NCBI GenBank assembly: GCA_900541975.1
Contig: UQLR01000036.1
Location: 1-8,609 of the forward strand
Reading direction: 5' to 3'
Source of the DNA: an uncultured Oscillospiraceae bacterium
GTDB lineage: Bacteria > Bacillota > Clostridia > Oscillospirales > Acutalibacteraceae
DNA length: 8,609 bases
Positions 1 through 5,656 of the stretch are shown here, piece after piece. The stretch's first letter is position 1; the number at the start of each line of letters is the position of its first letter. The translations under genes were made by a program, and so were the position numbers. Below the pieces are notes generated by a model. The model was not told where the DNA came from. It did no database searches and saw nothing but the letters and a program-made list of their open reading frames with translations.

Positions 1-48
1 AGTTTTCCGGGTCCTCTGTTTGCGTTGTTTAATTTTCAAGGTCCTCTG
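1..48 (-). repeat. Duplicated boxA-like motif in an rRNA leader
   Basis: Two 18-bp direct repeats occupy 1-18 and 31-48, with a 30-bp offset and 15 of 18 positions identical. Read on the minus strand both begin CAGAGGACC and continue to a GAAAA core. The copy at 31-48, with the bases after it, reads CCTTGAAAATTAAACAACG. That resembles the TTTGAAAACTAAACAA-type antitermination (boxA) segment known from leaders of Firmicute rRNA operons. Together with the two strong promoters upstream, it suggests the transcript runs into a 16S rRNA gene just beyond the left edge. The repeat is seen directly; the boxA role is inferred from resemblance. Confidence 0.55.
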
Positions 49-155
49 CGCTGCCTGCCGGTCTACACCACAACATCTTGCGGTTCCTTACACTTTTTTA
101 CATCTTGTGTAAACAGATAAAAAAAGTACGTCCCTCTCCAGGCGGCGTATATATT
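49..155 (-). other. Transcribed leader of a probable rRNA operon
   Basis: This stretch lies between the -10 box of the downstream promoter and the boxA-like repeats. It has no credible reading frame; the frames found here are hydrophobic products of T-rich sequence. On the minus strand it holds a repeated TGTAA pattern (in TGTAAAAAAGTGTAAGG, about 86-102) and no obvious intrinsic terminator. Its length and position fit an rRNA operon leader, but the rRNA gene itself is not in the window. Confidence 0.45.
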
Positions 156-184
156 ATTATATATCGCTTCCTGTGTTTTGTCAA
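156..184 (-). promoter_or_regulatory. Sigma-A promoter P2 (downstream) of probable rRNA operon
   Basis: On the minus strand a perfect TTGACA (179-184) is followed after exactly 17 bp by a perfect TATAAT (156-161). A-tracts on the same strand at about 199-215 lie just upstream of the -35 box, where an UP element would be expected. Transcription would run leftward into the boxA-like leader. Perfect boxes, optimal spacing, upstream A-tracts and tandem arrangement are typical of rRNA promoters. Confidence 0.85.
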
Positions 185-247
185 GCTGTTTCTTCACCTT
201 TTTTTATCCTTTTTTCCCTACCCGCTTCTTTTTTGCGCAGCCTCCCC

Positions 248-276
248 ATTATATCTTCCTCTCCTCTCTTTGTCAA
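248..276 (-). promoter_or_regulatory. Sigma-A promoter P1 (upstream) of probable rRNA operon
   Basis: On the minus strand a perfect TTGACA (271-276) stands 17 bp ahead of a perfect TATAAT (248-253). It lies 92 bp upstream of the second, equally perfect promoter and points the same way. Tandem consensus promoters with no coding sequence behind them are the usual layout ahead of Firmicute rRNA operons. Confidence 0.82.
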
Positions 277-601
277 GTGCTTTTTGTGGAGAGTTCCGGT
301 AAATGGGCGTCCAAATGCTGGGAAGGCGTCTGTTGTCTTTTATTTTTGTTTTAGCGATCTTGTTTGCAGCCTGGCATACTGTAGATAAAAGCGGAGGTGT
401 TCTCCAGTTGGTTTGTATCGTCCATCTCTGCCCAAAACGTCGTATCCAATAGTACGGGATTTATAACAATAGCCTTCCTGCGAACGTAAGCATACTACTC
501 TATCTGCAAACAGAAAGAGAATGTGTTTTGCATCAGCCGCCCAAACAGGGGGTGCAAAAAGCTATATATTTTTCAAGATAAACACGCTTGCCGCTTTTTC
601 G
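277..601. other. Intergenic stretch between rRNA promoters and dusB, no firm gene
   Basis: About 325 bp lie between the stop of dusB and the rRNA promoters. Two short frames overlap here on opposite strands. A plus-strand frame (303-452) is listed separately. A minus-strand frame is open from 561 to a stop at 340-342, with 73 sense codons including a GYDVLGRDGRYKPTGEHLRF stretch, but it has no ATG, GTG or TTG start. A hairpin with 7-bp arms TTTTGCA (526-532) and TGCAAAA (553-559), plus inner CCC/GGG pairing, could end the dusB transcript, but no clear U-tract follows. I see no tRNA or other RNA gene. Confidence 0.5.
303..452 (+). CDS. Possible small membrane protein (weak call)
   Basis: This is a 49-codon frame starting at ATG 303 and ending at TAG 450-452. 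A GGAGAG at 287-292 lies ten bases upstream and could act as ribosome binding site. The product would have a basic N-terminus (GRR at residues 7-9), one hydrophobic segment at about residues 10-24, and a tail ending in KRRIQ with two cysteines. I see no promoter on this strand, and the T-rich sequence gives hydrophobic codons easily. It also overlaps a longer minus-strand open frame. It may be spurious; I do not recognise a family. Confidence 0.2.
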   Translation: MGVQMLGRRLLSFIFVLAILFAAWHTVDKSGGVLQLVCIVHLCPKRRIQ

Positions 602-1573
602 CTAGCTGCCTGTATTTGCCCGGTGTACATCACAGATAAGCCGGTCCAGATCCTCTAAAGAACAAAGGCGCCCAGCCTCCTCCCGAAAGCGCGCTGCGCC
701 GTTAAACCCCTTTAAATACCAGGCCACATGTTTTCTTGCTTCTTTCATGCCATGCGCCTGCCCTTTATACGCGCAGATTGCTCTAATATGCCTTCGCATG
801 ACCGTCAGCTTTTCCTCCACAGAAGGCGGCGGTAATAAGCGCATATCAGAAAGCCATGCGTTAATTTGCGCAAAAATCCATGGGTTTCCCAGCGCTCCTC
901 TGCCAACCATCAGCATATCACAACCGGTTTGTTCCAGCATTTGCGCCGCCGCCTGGGGCGATGTAATATCACCGTTGCCAATCACCGGCACGGTCAGTGC
1001 CTGTTTGACCTTCCAAATTATTTCCAAATCTGCGCAGCCCGCATAAAACTGCTGTCTGGTCCTTCCATGTACGGCAACGGCGTCTGCGCCTGCTTCCTCA
1101 CAGCGCAAAGCCACTTCTACAGCGTTTATATGCTGGTCGTCCCAGCCTTTGCGTATTTTAACAGTAACGGGTATGTCCACCGCCTCTTTTACGGCTCTGA
1201 CAATCTGCGCGCAAAGCTCCGGCTCTTTCATCAAAGCACACCCGCTGCCGTTTCCACTGATTTTAGGCGCAGGACAACCCATATTAATATCTATAACATC
1301 CGGTGAAAAACGCATCGCTGTCTTTGCCGCCAATGCAACCGCCTGCGGTTCGCTGCCAAAAAGCTGTACAGCAGCCGGCCGCTCCTTATTTGTGACCTGC
1401 ATCAACCCTATAGACTTTTCACTGTGGAAAGATACTCCCCTAGCGCTGACCATTTCGCTTACCACATACGAAGCACCAAAGGTCTTGCAGAGCTCTCTGA
1501 AGGCTCTGTCTGCAACTCCGGCCATAGGCGCCAGCGCCGTATAGCCGTTGATTATCACATTTCCTATGTTCAT
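602..1573 (-). CDS. dusB: tRNA-dihydrouridine synthase, DusB type
   Basis: The gene encodes a 323-residue FMN-dependent enzyme that reduces specific uridines of tRNA to dihydrouridine with NADPH; it is cytosolic. The family features are present in order: APMAGV (residues 15-20) at the flavin site; INMGCPAPKI (96-105) with the catalytic acid Cys100; VKIRKGWD (138-145) with a flavin-contacting lysine; HGRTRQQ (169-175); and the phosphate-binding GNGDI (199-203) and GRGALGNPW (224-232). A helical C-terminal tRNA-binding domain follows from about residue 250. Length is normal for DusB. The ATG at 1573 is preceded by an AGGGA on the minus strand. It starts 40 bp after the stop of the CmpB-like gene, so the two are probably cotranscribed from the promoter at 2668-2695. 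The family call is very safe; the DusB subgroup rests on overall similarity. Confidence 0.95.
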   Translation of the reverse strand: MNIGNVIINGYTALAPMAGVADRAFRELCKTFGASYVVSEMVSARGVSFHSEKSIGLMQVTNKERPAAVQLFGSEPQAVALAAKTAMRFSPDVIDINMGCPAPKISGNGSGCALMKEPELCAQIVRAVKEAVDIPVTVKIRKGWDDQHINAVEVALRCEEAGADAVAVHGRTRQQFYAGCADLEIIWKVKQALTVPVIGNGDITSPQAAAQMLEQTGCDMLMVGRGALGNPWIFAQINAWLSDMRLLPPPSVEEKLTVMRRHIRAICAYKGQAHGMKEARKHVAWYLKGFNGAARFREEAGRLCSLEDLDRLICDVHRANTGS

Positions 1574-1613
1574 GTTTTTCCCTGTCTTTTCCCTCAGATT
1601 TGCTCTATCATTG

Positions 1614-2615
1614 CTACCGCCCTGCGGCAGATGCTTCCACCTTTTCTGTTGCAGGCGCTGTTGCAGAATTTTCGGCAGGTCCGGCTGCTTTCAGTTTAGC
1701 GTCCGTCTGCGTCCCATCGGAATACGCCATATGCGTATAAATTTGCGTTAAGAACTCGTCGGGGTACGTTTCATCCAGAAACACATCAAATGCGCTTCTG
1801 GCTTCCACACCCTCATGGCGTGCAGACATGCGGTTGACCGCCGCAGCCGAAATCAAACAATTGAAAGCCATAAATATAGCCAGCACCCATGTCAGCGCCT
1901 TCCCTATCCGATTGGGAATTTTTTCGATCAATCGGGATAAAAAAGGATAAATTAGCTTCATCCAGGCAATGGCAAGCGTACCCCAGAACAACGCGTACAG
2001 CAGGCTTGTTCTTCCGCCTATGTTGCCGATCATGTCGCTGTAATCCCAAGACACCGTACCCAGAAACGTTTCCTGGTACCAGCTGCATATATACTCAAAC
2101 GCCGCGCCAAGGATGGCACCACATACAAATATCCAAACGCTGTTTCTTTTGCGCAGCCAGTAAAGCGCCATCGTCATGAGTACCGCACCAAACCCATAAA
2201 CCGGATTAAACGGCCCGTAAATCACACCCTTGCGCGACTCATAATGGTGGTCTACGATCAGGCAGAAGATTACTTCCAATACCACGCCGATAAAGGCTCC
2301 AATAAAAAACACCCAAAACAGCTTATAAAAATTCAGCCCTTTTGCAAAGCTTTCTTTTTTTCCTGTCTGCACCGGCTCTTTTTTATCAGGATGCCGCTTG
2401 CTTTTGAGCCTGATATACCGTTTCCCACCAATCCATACGCCTATGCGGCGTTGCGATTTTTTCTCCCCCTGTGCAGTTTTGGCAGCATTTGTACCGGTTT
2501 CTTCCAAAATGTGCTCCGGCTGCCTACCAGGCTGTAAAGACGTTACCGCCCCTTTTTGTATATTCTTTTCTTTTTTTTCAGTTACAAAATCTATACCGTT
2601 TTGATTTTTTCCCAC
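1614..2615 (-). CDS. CmpB-like putative ABC-transporter membrane protein with basic N-terminal extension
   Basis: This 333-residue membrane protein resembles the family catalogued as putative ABC transporter permease CmpB (PF06541), whose function is not well established. The core holds about five hydrophobic segments (near residues 97-122, 136-154, 159-179, 203-226 and 240-262). Conserved-looking motifs are GVIYGPFNPVYGFG (130-143) and EYICSWYQE (174-182) followed by W190, DYSD and GGR (200-202). Residues 1-92 form a hydrophilic Lys/Arg-rich extension without a signal peptide, and the last 30 residues are Ala/Glu-rich and probably disordered. The start is GTG at 2615, supported by AGAGGTGAG a few bases upstream and by a strong promoter. 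It heads an operon with dusB. No ATPase partner is adjacent, so a transporter role should not be assumed. Confidence 0.8.
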   Translation of the reverse strand: MGKNQNGIDFVTEKKEKNIQKGAVTSLQPGRQPEHILEETGTNAAKTAQGEKKSQRRIGVWIGGKRYIRLKSKRHPDKKEPVQTGKKESFAKGLNFYKLFWVFFIGAFIGVVLEVIFCLIVDHHYESRKGVIYGPFNPVYGFGAVLMTMALYWLRKRNSVWIFVCGAILGAAFEYICSWYQETFLGTVSWDYSDMIGNIGGRTSLLYALFWGTLAIAWMKLIYPFLSRLIEKIPNRIGKALTWVLAIFMAFNCLISAAAVNRMSARHEGVEARSAFDVFLDETYPDEFLTQIYTHMAYSDGTQTDAKLKAAGPAENSATAPATEKVEASAAGR

Positions 2616-2667
2616 AAGCTCACCTCTTGTCTGCTTCCTTTATCAATCCGGATTTGCATATGCGATT

Positions 2668-2695
2668 ATTATAGCATAATTCAGGGGCTTGTCAA
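2668..2695 (-). promoter_or_regulatory. Sigma-A promoter of the CmpB-like gene / dusB operon
   Basis: On the minus strand TTGACA (2690-2695) and TATAAT (2668-2673) are both perfect, with a 16-bp spacer and a TG one base before the -10 box (extended -10). The GTG start of the CmpB-like gene lies about 50 bp downstream. The 5' untranslated segment holds two perfect palindromes, AATCCGGATT (2645-2654) and GCATATGC (2656-2663), of unknown meaning. Confidence 0.82.
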
Positions 2696-2853
2696 TTTAA
2701 CAGGGGTATTGGCAAACATTACAAACAAGCGTCCTTTCTTGCAGCAAAATACAAAAGCACACAGGTATTACAACAAAAAACGTACCGTTTTCCGCACCAA
2801 AGCAAAAGACTACACATAATCTGTAAAAAAAGCGCAATGGAGGGATTACTTCC

Positions 2854-4134
2854 ATGACCATTCATACGGTGCAGCCGGGCGATACGCTGACAGGCATTGC
2901 CCAAAGGTACGGTACATCTGTGCAGCGTATTTTGACCGACAACGGGCTTACGCCGGAGCAGCGGCTCGCAACCGGCCAGGCCCTGCTGATTCTTATTCCG
3001 TCGGAGACCTATACAGTCCGCCCTGGCGATACATTGTATACAATTGCAGACCGCTACAATATTTCTGTTATAACACTTGTGCAAAACAACCCGGACCTTG
3101 CAAACGCCCCGCTGTACCCGGGACAGACGCTTACCATACGTTTTGACAATGAAAGGATACGCAGTCTTTATATAAACGGATACGCATATCCATACATTCG
3201 TATGCCGGTATTACGGCGCGCGCTGCCTTCCATGACCTATCTGACTATTTTTGGATATGGCTTTACCGAAGACGGTACGCTGATTCCCATTGACGACCAA
3301 CCTCTGATTAATACAGCCTATACATTTAACACAGCGCCTGTTATGCTGCTTTCTGCCATGACAGAAAGCGGCAATTTCAGTACAGAACGCGCAAGTCTTT
3401 TATTTCGCAATATCGAATTGCAAAACAAGGTGCTTGACAATATCATCAGCGTTATGCTGGAAAAAGGATATGTTGGTCTGGATTCTGATTTTGAATATAT
3501 TAACCCGCAGGACGTGGCCGCTTATGTAGCTTTCCTTGAAAATGCGGCGACTCGCCTGCACGTGTATGGTTTTTTTCTGAACACCGATCTTGCCCCCAAA
3601 ACTTCTGCAACGCAGGAGGGCCTGTTATATGAAGCGCATGATTACGCCCGTATTGGTACAATAGCCGATACCGTTTTGCTGATGACCTATGAATGGGGTT
3701 ACACCTATGGGCCTCCTATGGCGGTCGCGCCGATCAACCGCGTGCGTGAAGTTGTAAGCTACGCTGTGACAGAAATTCCTCCACAAAAAATTATGATGGG
3801 AGTCCCGACTTACGGCTACGACTGGCCGCTTCCATTTGTACAGGGCGTTACGCAGGCTACCGTTTTAGGCGCGCAGGAAGCCGTTGCGCTTGCCTCGCGT
3901 TATAATGCCTCTATACAATTTGACCAGACTGCACAATCCCCTTATTTTAATTACCGGGACAACAACGGGCAGGCGCACGTTGTTTGGTTTGAAGATATAC
4001 GCAGCATCCGGCAGAAGTTCAATTTAATTGATGAGTTTTCTTTGCGGGGCGCAGGATATTGGAATATTATGCGTCCATTTGCACAAAACTGGTCGTACAT
4101 CAGCGCCGCTTATACGATTAATAAGACGGTATAA
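2854..4134 (+). CDS. LysM-LysM-GH18 protein, SleL/YaaH-like spore peptidoglycan hydrolase
   Basis: This 426-residue protein has two N-terminal LysM domains (about residues 3-47 and 52-96; each has VxPGDTL and ends in a GQ-L-I segment) that bind peptidoglycan. A glycoside hydrolase 18 barrel follows from about 105 to 420. The active-site strand reads GLDSDFEY (208-215), with Asp212 and probable catalytic Glu214. LLMTYEWGY (275-283), GVPTYGYDW (316-324) and VVWFEDIRSIRQK (376-388) match the SleL/YaaH subgroup of N-acetylglucosaminidases that act on spore cortex. There is no signal peptide, as is usual for spore-coat members. The ATG at 2854 follows a GGAGGGA with an 8-bp gap. It is divergent from the CmpB-like gene. 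A CATAAT lies at 2815-2820 but no -35 box accompanies it, so a sporulation sigma factor is possible but not shown. Confidence 0.9.
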   Translation: MTIHTVQPGDTLTGIAQRYGTSVQRILTDNGLTPEQRLATGQALLILIPSETYTVRPGDTLYTIADRYNISVITLVQNNPDLANAPLYPGQTLTIRFDNERIRSLYINGYAYPYIRMPVLRRALPSMTYLTIFGYGFTEDGTLIPIDDQPLINTAYTFNTAPVMLLSAMTESGNFSTERASLLFRNIELQNKVLDNIISVMLEKGYVGLDSDFEYINPQDVAAYVAFLENAATRLHVYGFFLNTDLAPKTSATQEGLLYEAHDYARIGTIADTVLLMTYEWGYTYGPPMAVAPINRVREVVSYAVTEIPPQKIMMGVPTYGYDWPLPFVQGVTQATVLGAQEAVALASRYNASIQFDQTAQSPYFNYRDNNGQAHVVWFEDIRSIRQKFNLIDEFSLRGAGYWNIMRPFAQNWSYISAAYTINKTV

Positions 4135-4242
4135 TGACCTTCTTGAAAGCAGGCTTTAAACAGCTCATGGCTAAGTAGATGTAATCAAGGGAAAAAGGAA
4201 AAGCACAATCCAGACGGAACCGGCGGTTGTGTCAAGAAATGT
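4135..4242. other. Gap between the GH18 gene and the XRE operon
   Basis: I see no gene here. A short AAAG-CAGG-CTTT element (about 4145-4156) is too weak to call a terminator. Base composition shifts toward A+T from here on, so this may be the left edge of the accessory segment, but no attachment site or flanking repeat could be recognised by eye. Confidence 0.4.
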
Positions 4243-4271
4243 TTGTAAGTTAGCAAGAATTTTAATATAAT
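4243..4271 (+). promoter_or_regulatory. Sigma-A promoter of the XRE-SnoaL-GNAT operon
   Basis: A perfect TATAAT (4266-4271) stands 17 bp after TTGTAA (4243-4248), which matches TTGACA at four of six positions. The predicted transcript starts near 4278, about 36 bases before the first codon of the XRE gene. It is the only good promoter before the three plus-strand genes. Confidence 0.72.
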
Positions 4272-4313
4272 GGGAGCAGAAACCCCGGAACAGGGAGAAA
4301 GGCAAGAAAGCAA

Positions 4314-4541
4314 ATACACATAAGCTATAAACCCCTCTGGCACACGCTGGTTGAACGCAATATGAGGAAAGAGGACTTGCGGCTTGCCGCTGGTCTTACC
4401 AAAAATATGATTGCCAACATGGGAAAAGGAAAGAACATCAGCATGGAAACGCTGGTTCGTATCTGCGAAGCCCTGAATTGTGATATTTCAGATGTGATTG
4501 AGTTAGCACAGAATGATACCAATATGGGAGGCGTAAAATGA
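4314..4541 (+). CDS. Short XRE/Cro-type HTH regulator with ATA in the start position
   Basis: The frame encodes about 75 residues of the compact YozG-like Cro/C1 helix-turn-helix type. It opens with HISYKPLWHTLVERNMRKED, followed by LAAGLTKNMIANMGKGK (recognition helix region) and ISMETLVRICEALNCDISDVIEL. Closely similar stand-alone regulators normally start with Met one residue before the xISYKPLW segment. Here that codon is ATA (4314-4316), and no ATG, GTG or TTG lies in frame between it and Met17 (4362). Starting at 4362 would remove the first helix, and no Shine-Dalgarno precedes it. An AAAGG lies at 4298-4302. So it either starts at ATA or was silenced by a single G-to-A change. It ends by overlapping the next gene by 4 bp (ATGA at 4538-4541), which argues for translational coupling. 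Confidence 0.75.
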   Translation: MHISYKPLWHTLVERNMRKEDLRLAAGLTKNMIANMGKGKNISMETLVRICEALNCDISDVIELAQNDTNMGGVK

Positions 4542-4948
4542 ATAAAAAAGAAATTGTGAAACATTTCTATGAAGTGATTGTTTCAAGCAATTTGCTTGAA
4601 GAACTTTACAAATATGTTTCAGAGGATTGCGTCCTTATCAGCGGGGATAGAAAAATTCCTTTAGGGCTGGAAGGCATGAAAGAACACCTTGTAGCCGTAA
4701 AGCAAACATATCCAGACTATACAATGCGGATACTCCGGCAGTACGAAGATGGAGATTACATTATTTCTGAATTTGTCATGGAAGGAACTCATGAAGGAGA
4801 ATGGATTGGGATAAAGCCGACACACAAAAGACTGTCTTTCACAGGTATTGACATTGATAAAGTAATAGATGGTAAGCTCGTTGAGCATGGTGGAGCCGTC
4901 AATACTTTTGAAACGCTATATGAGCAGAATATGATAAAGCCAGTTTAA
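4538..4948 (+). CDS. SnoaL-like (NTF2-fold) protein, ester cyclase family
   Basis: This 136-residue protein of the SnoaL-like/ester cyclase type has an NTF2-like alpha+beta fold. N-terminal helices (residues 3-28) and GLEGMKEHL (43-51) lead to PDYTMRI (59-65). The most telling segment is GTHEGEWIGIKPTHKRLSFTGID (83-105), then IDGKLVEHGG (110-119), which matches the conserved C-terminal half of the family. Such proteins include polyketide cyclases and many small-molecule-binding or catalytic proteins of unknown substrate, so the reaction cannot be told from sequence. GGGAGG (4526-4531) lies within the end of the XRE gene, six bases before the ATG. The GNAT gene follows after 37 bp. Confidence 0.85.
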   Translation: MNKKEIVKHFYEVIVSSNLLEELYKYVSEDCVLISGDRKIPLGLEGMKEHLVAVKQTYPDYTMRILRQYEDGDYIISEFVMEGTHEGEWIGIKPTHKRLSFTGIDIDKVIDGKLVEHGGAVNTFETLYEQNMIKPV

Positions 4949-4985
4949 ATTAACGGGTGTATGTATAGGCAGAGGAGGGTCAGAG

Positions 4986-5429
4986 ATGATACGGCAAATT
5001 AGAAATAAAATTGAGCTTGCTGCGGCTATTAACCTTATATGGGAAACTTTTTTACAATTTGAAGCTCCTGACTATTCTGATGAAGGAGTTCAGTCATTCC
5101 GTGACTTTATTGAAAATGAAGATATTGTAGCCTCTCTGGAATTTTGGGGAGCCTATGAAAATGGTGAGTTGAGAGGTGTAATTGCTACAAATGAAAATCG
5201 AAAACATATTTGCTGCTTTTTTGTAAAATCCAAGTACCATAGACAAGGGATTGGGAAAAAGCTATGGGAATATGTTCTGAATAACAGCAATCATCCGATT
5301 TATACGGTTAATTCTTCTCCGTATGCGGTTCCGGTTTATCACAAATTAGGCTTCATTGATATGGGTAGTGAACAATTAGCCGATGGAATGAGATTTACTC
5401 CGATGAAATTCGAGCGGTACAAAGAATAA
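4986..5429 (+). CDS. GNAT-family N-acetyltransferase
   Basis: This 147-residue protein transfers an acetyl group from acetyl-CoA to an unknown amine. Core strands at about residues 52-70 lead to motif A, ICCFFVKSKYHRQGIGKKLW (75-94). Its RQGIGK (86-91) is the pyrophosphate-binding loop for CoA. Motif B is seen as YAVPVYHKLGF (113-123). The size is that of a single, complete GNAT domain. AGGAGGG (4973-4979) with a 6-base gap fixes the ATG at 4986. It is the last gene of the XRE-SnoaL-GNAT operon, upstream of hairpins at 5456-5495 and 5512-5538. A substrate such as an antibiotic, polyamine or peptide cannot be inferred. Confidence 0.9.
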   Translation: MIRQIRNKIELAAAINLIWETFLQFEAPDYSDEGVQSFRDFIENEDIVASLEFWGAYENGELRGVIATNENRKHICCFFVKSKYHRQGIGKKLWEYVLNNSNHPIYTVNSSPYAVPVYHKLGFIDMGSEQLADGMRFTPMKFERYKE

Positions 5430-5455
5430 AGAGAAAATACCATACTTCAAAAACT

Positions 5456-5497
5456 AACTGCCGCTGCAGGAACACCAATTCCCACAACGGCAGTTTT
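5456..5497 (+). other. Bipartite inverted repeat after the GNAT gene, possible terminator
   Basis: Arms AACTGCCG (5456-5463) and CGGCAGTT (5488-5495) pair perfectly. Between them GGAA (5469-5472) and TTCC (5479-5482) form a second stem, with symmetric 5-base internal loops and a 6-base apical loop. Only four T residues follow, so termination may be weak. It lies 26 bp after the GNAT stop. Confidence 0.5.
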
Positions 5498-5511
5498 CAT
5501 TTCCACGGCCT

Positions 5512-5538
5512 ACTCCGGAAGTTTATGCCGGAGTTTTT
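5512..5538 (+). terminator. Rho-independent terminator of the XRE-SnoaL-GNAT operon
   Basis: ACTCCGG (5512-5518) pairs with CCGGAGT (5528-5534) around a 9-base loop, with T residues running to 5538. In the plus orientation this is a classical intrinsic terminator. In the minus orientation there is no U-tract, so it serves the plus-strand operon. Confidence 0.75.
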
Positions 5539-5624
5539 ATCAGCGGGGATTTCTTGAACAGCTTTTTCAGAAGGCTTCTTTCCTCTTGCGAGAGCCGCTT
5601 GTATTTAAGCTGGAACGCCTTGTT
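5523..5624 (-). pseudogene. Possible decayed C-terminal coding fragment
   Basis: Between the convergent operons a minus-strand frame of 33 codons runs from just after a stop (5625-5627) to a TAA (5523-5525). It has no start codon. It is strongly helical and basic (it contains QLKYKRLSQEERSLLKKLF), which looks more like real protein than random sequence. It could be the tail of a gene removed by recombination. I do not recognise the family. Its end overlaps the terminator hairpin. Confidence 0.3.
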
Positions 5625-5656
5625 TTAAGTTGCAAATTGTTTTTGTATTCTATTTG

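Noticed and set aside
78..388. Two plus-strand frames (78-302 and 173-388) giving hydrophobic proteins
   Set aside because: They cross the two perfect minus-strand promoters and the leader; their hydrophobicity comes from T-rich sequence, and no ribosome binding site precedes them.
747..1751. Several plus-strand frames antisense to dusB and the CmpB-like gene
   Set aside because: They are shadows of well-supported minus-strand genes, with no family features and no initiation signals.
2792..2820. Sigma-A promoter for the GH18 gene
   Set aside because: CATAAT at 2815-2820 has no matching -35 box at 16-18 bp; a sporulation sigma promoter could not be confirmed by eye.
2719..3084. Minus-strand 121-codon frame overlapping the start of the GH18 gene
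   Set aside because: It lies antisense to the first LysM domains, which are unmistakable on the plus strand.
4314..4948. XRE plus small protein read as a toxin-antitoxin pair
   Set aside because: The second protein is clearly SnoaL-like and not a known toxin fold; a GNAT gene follows, but its sequence does not show the DUF1778-partnered toxin layout.
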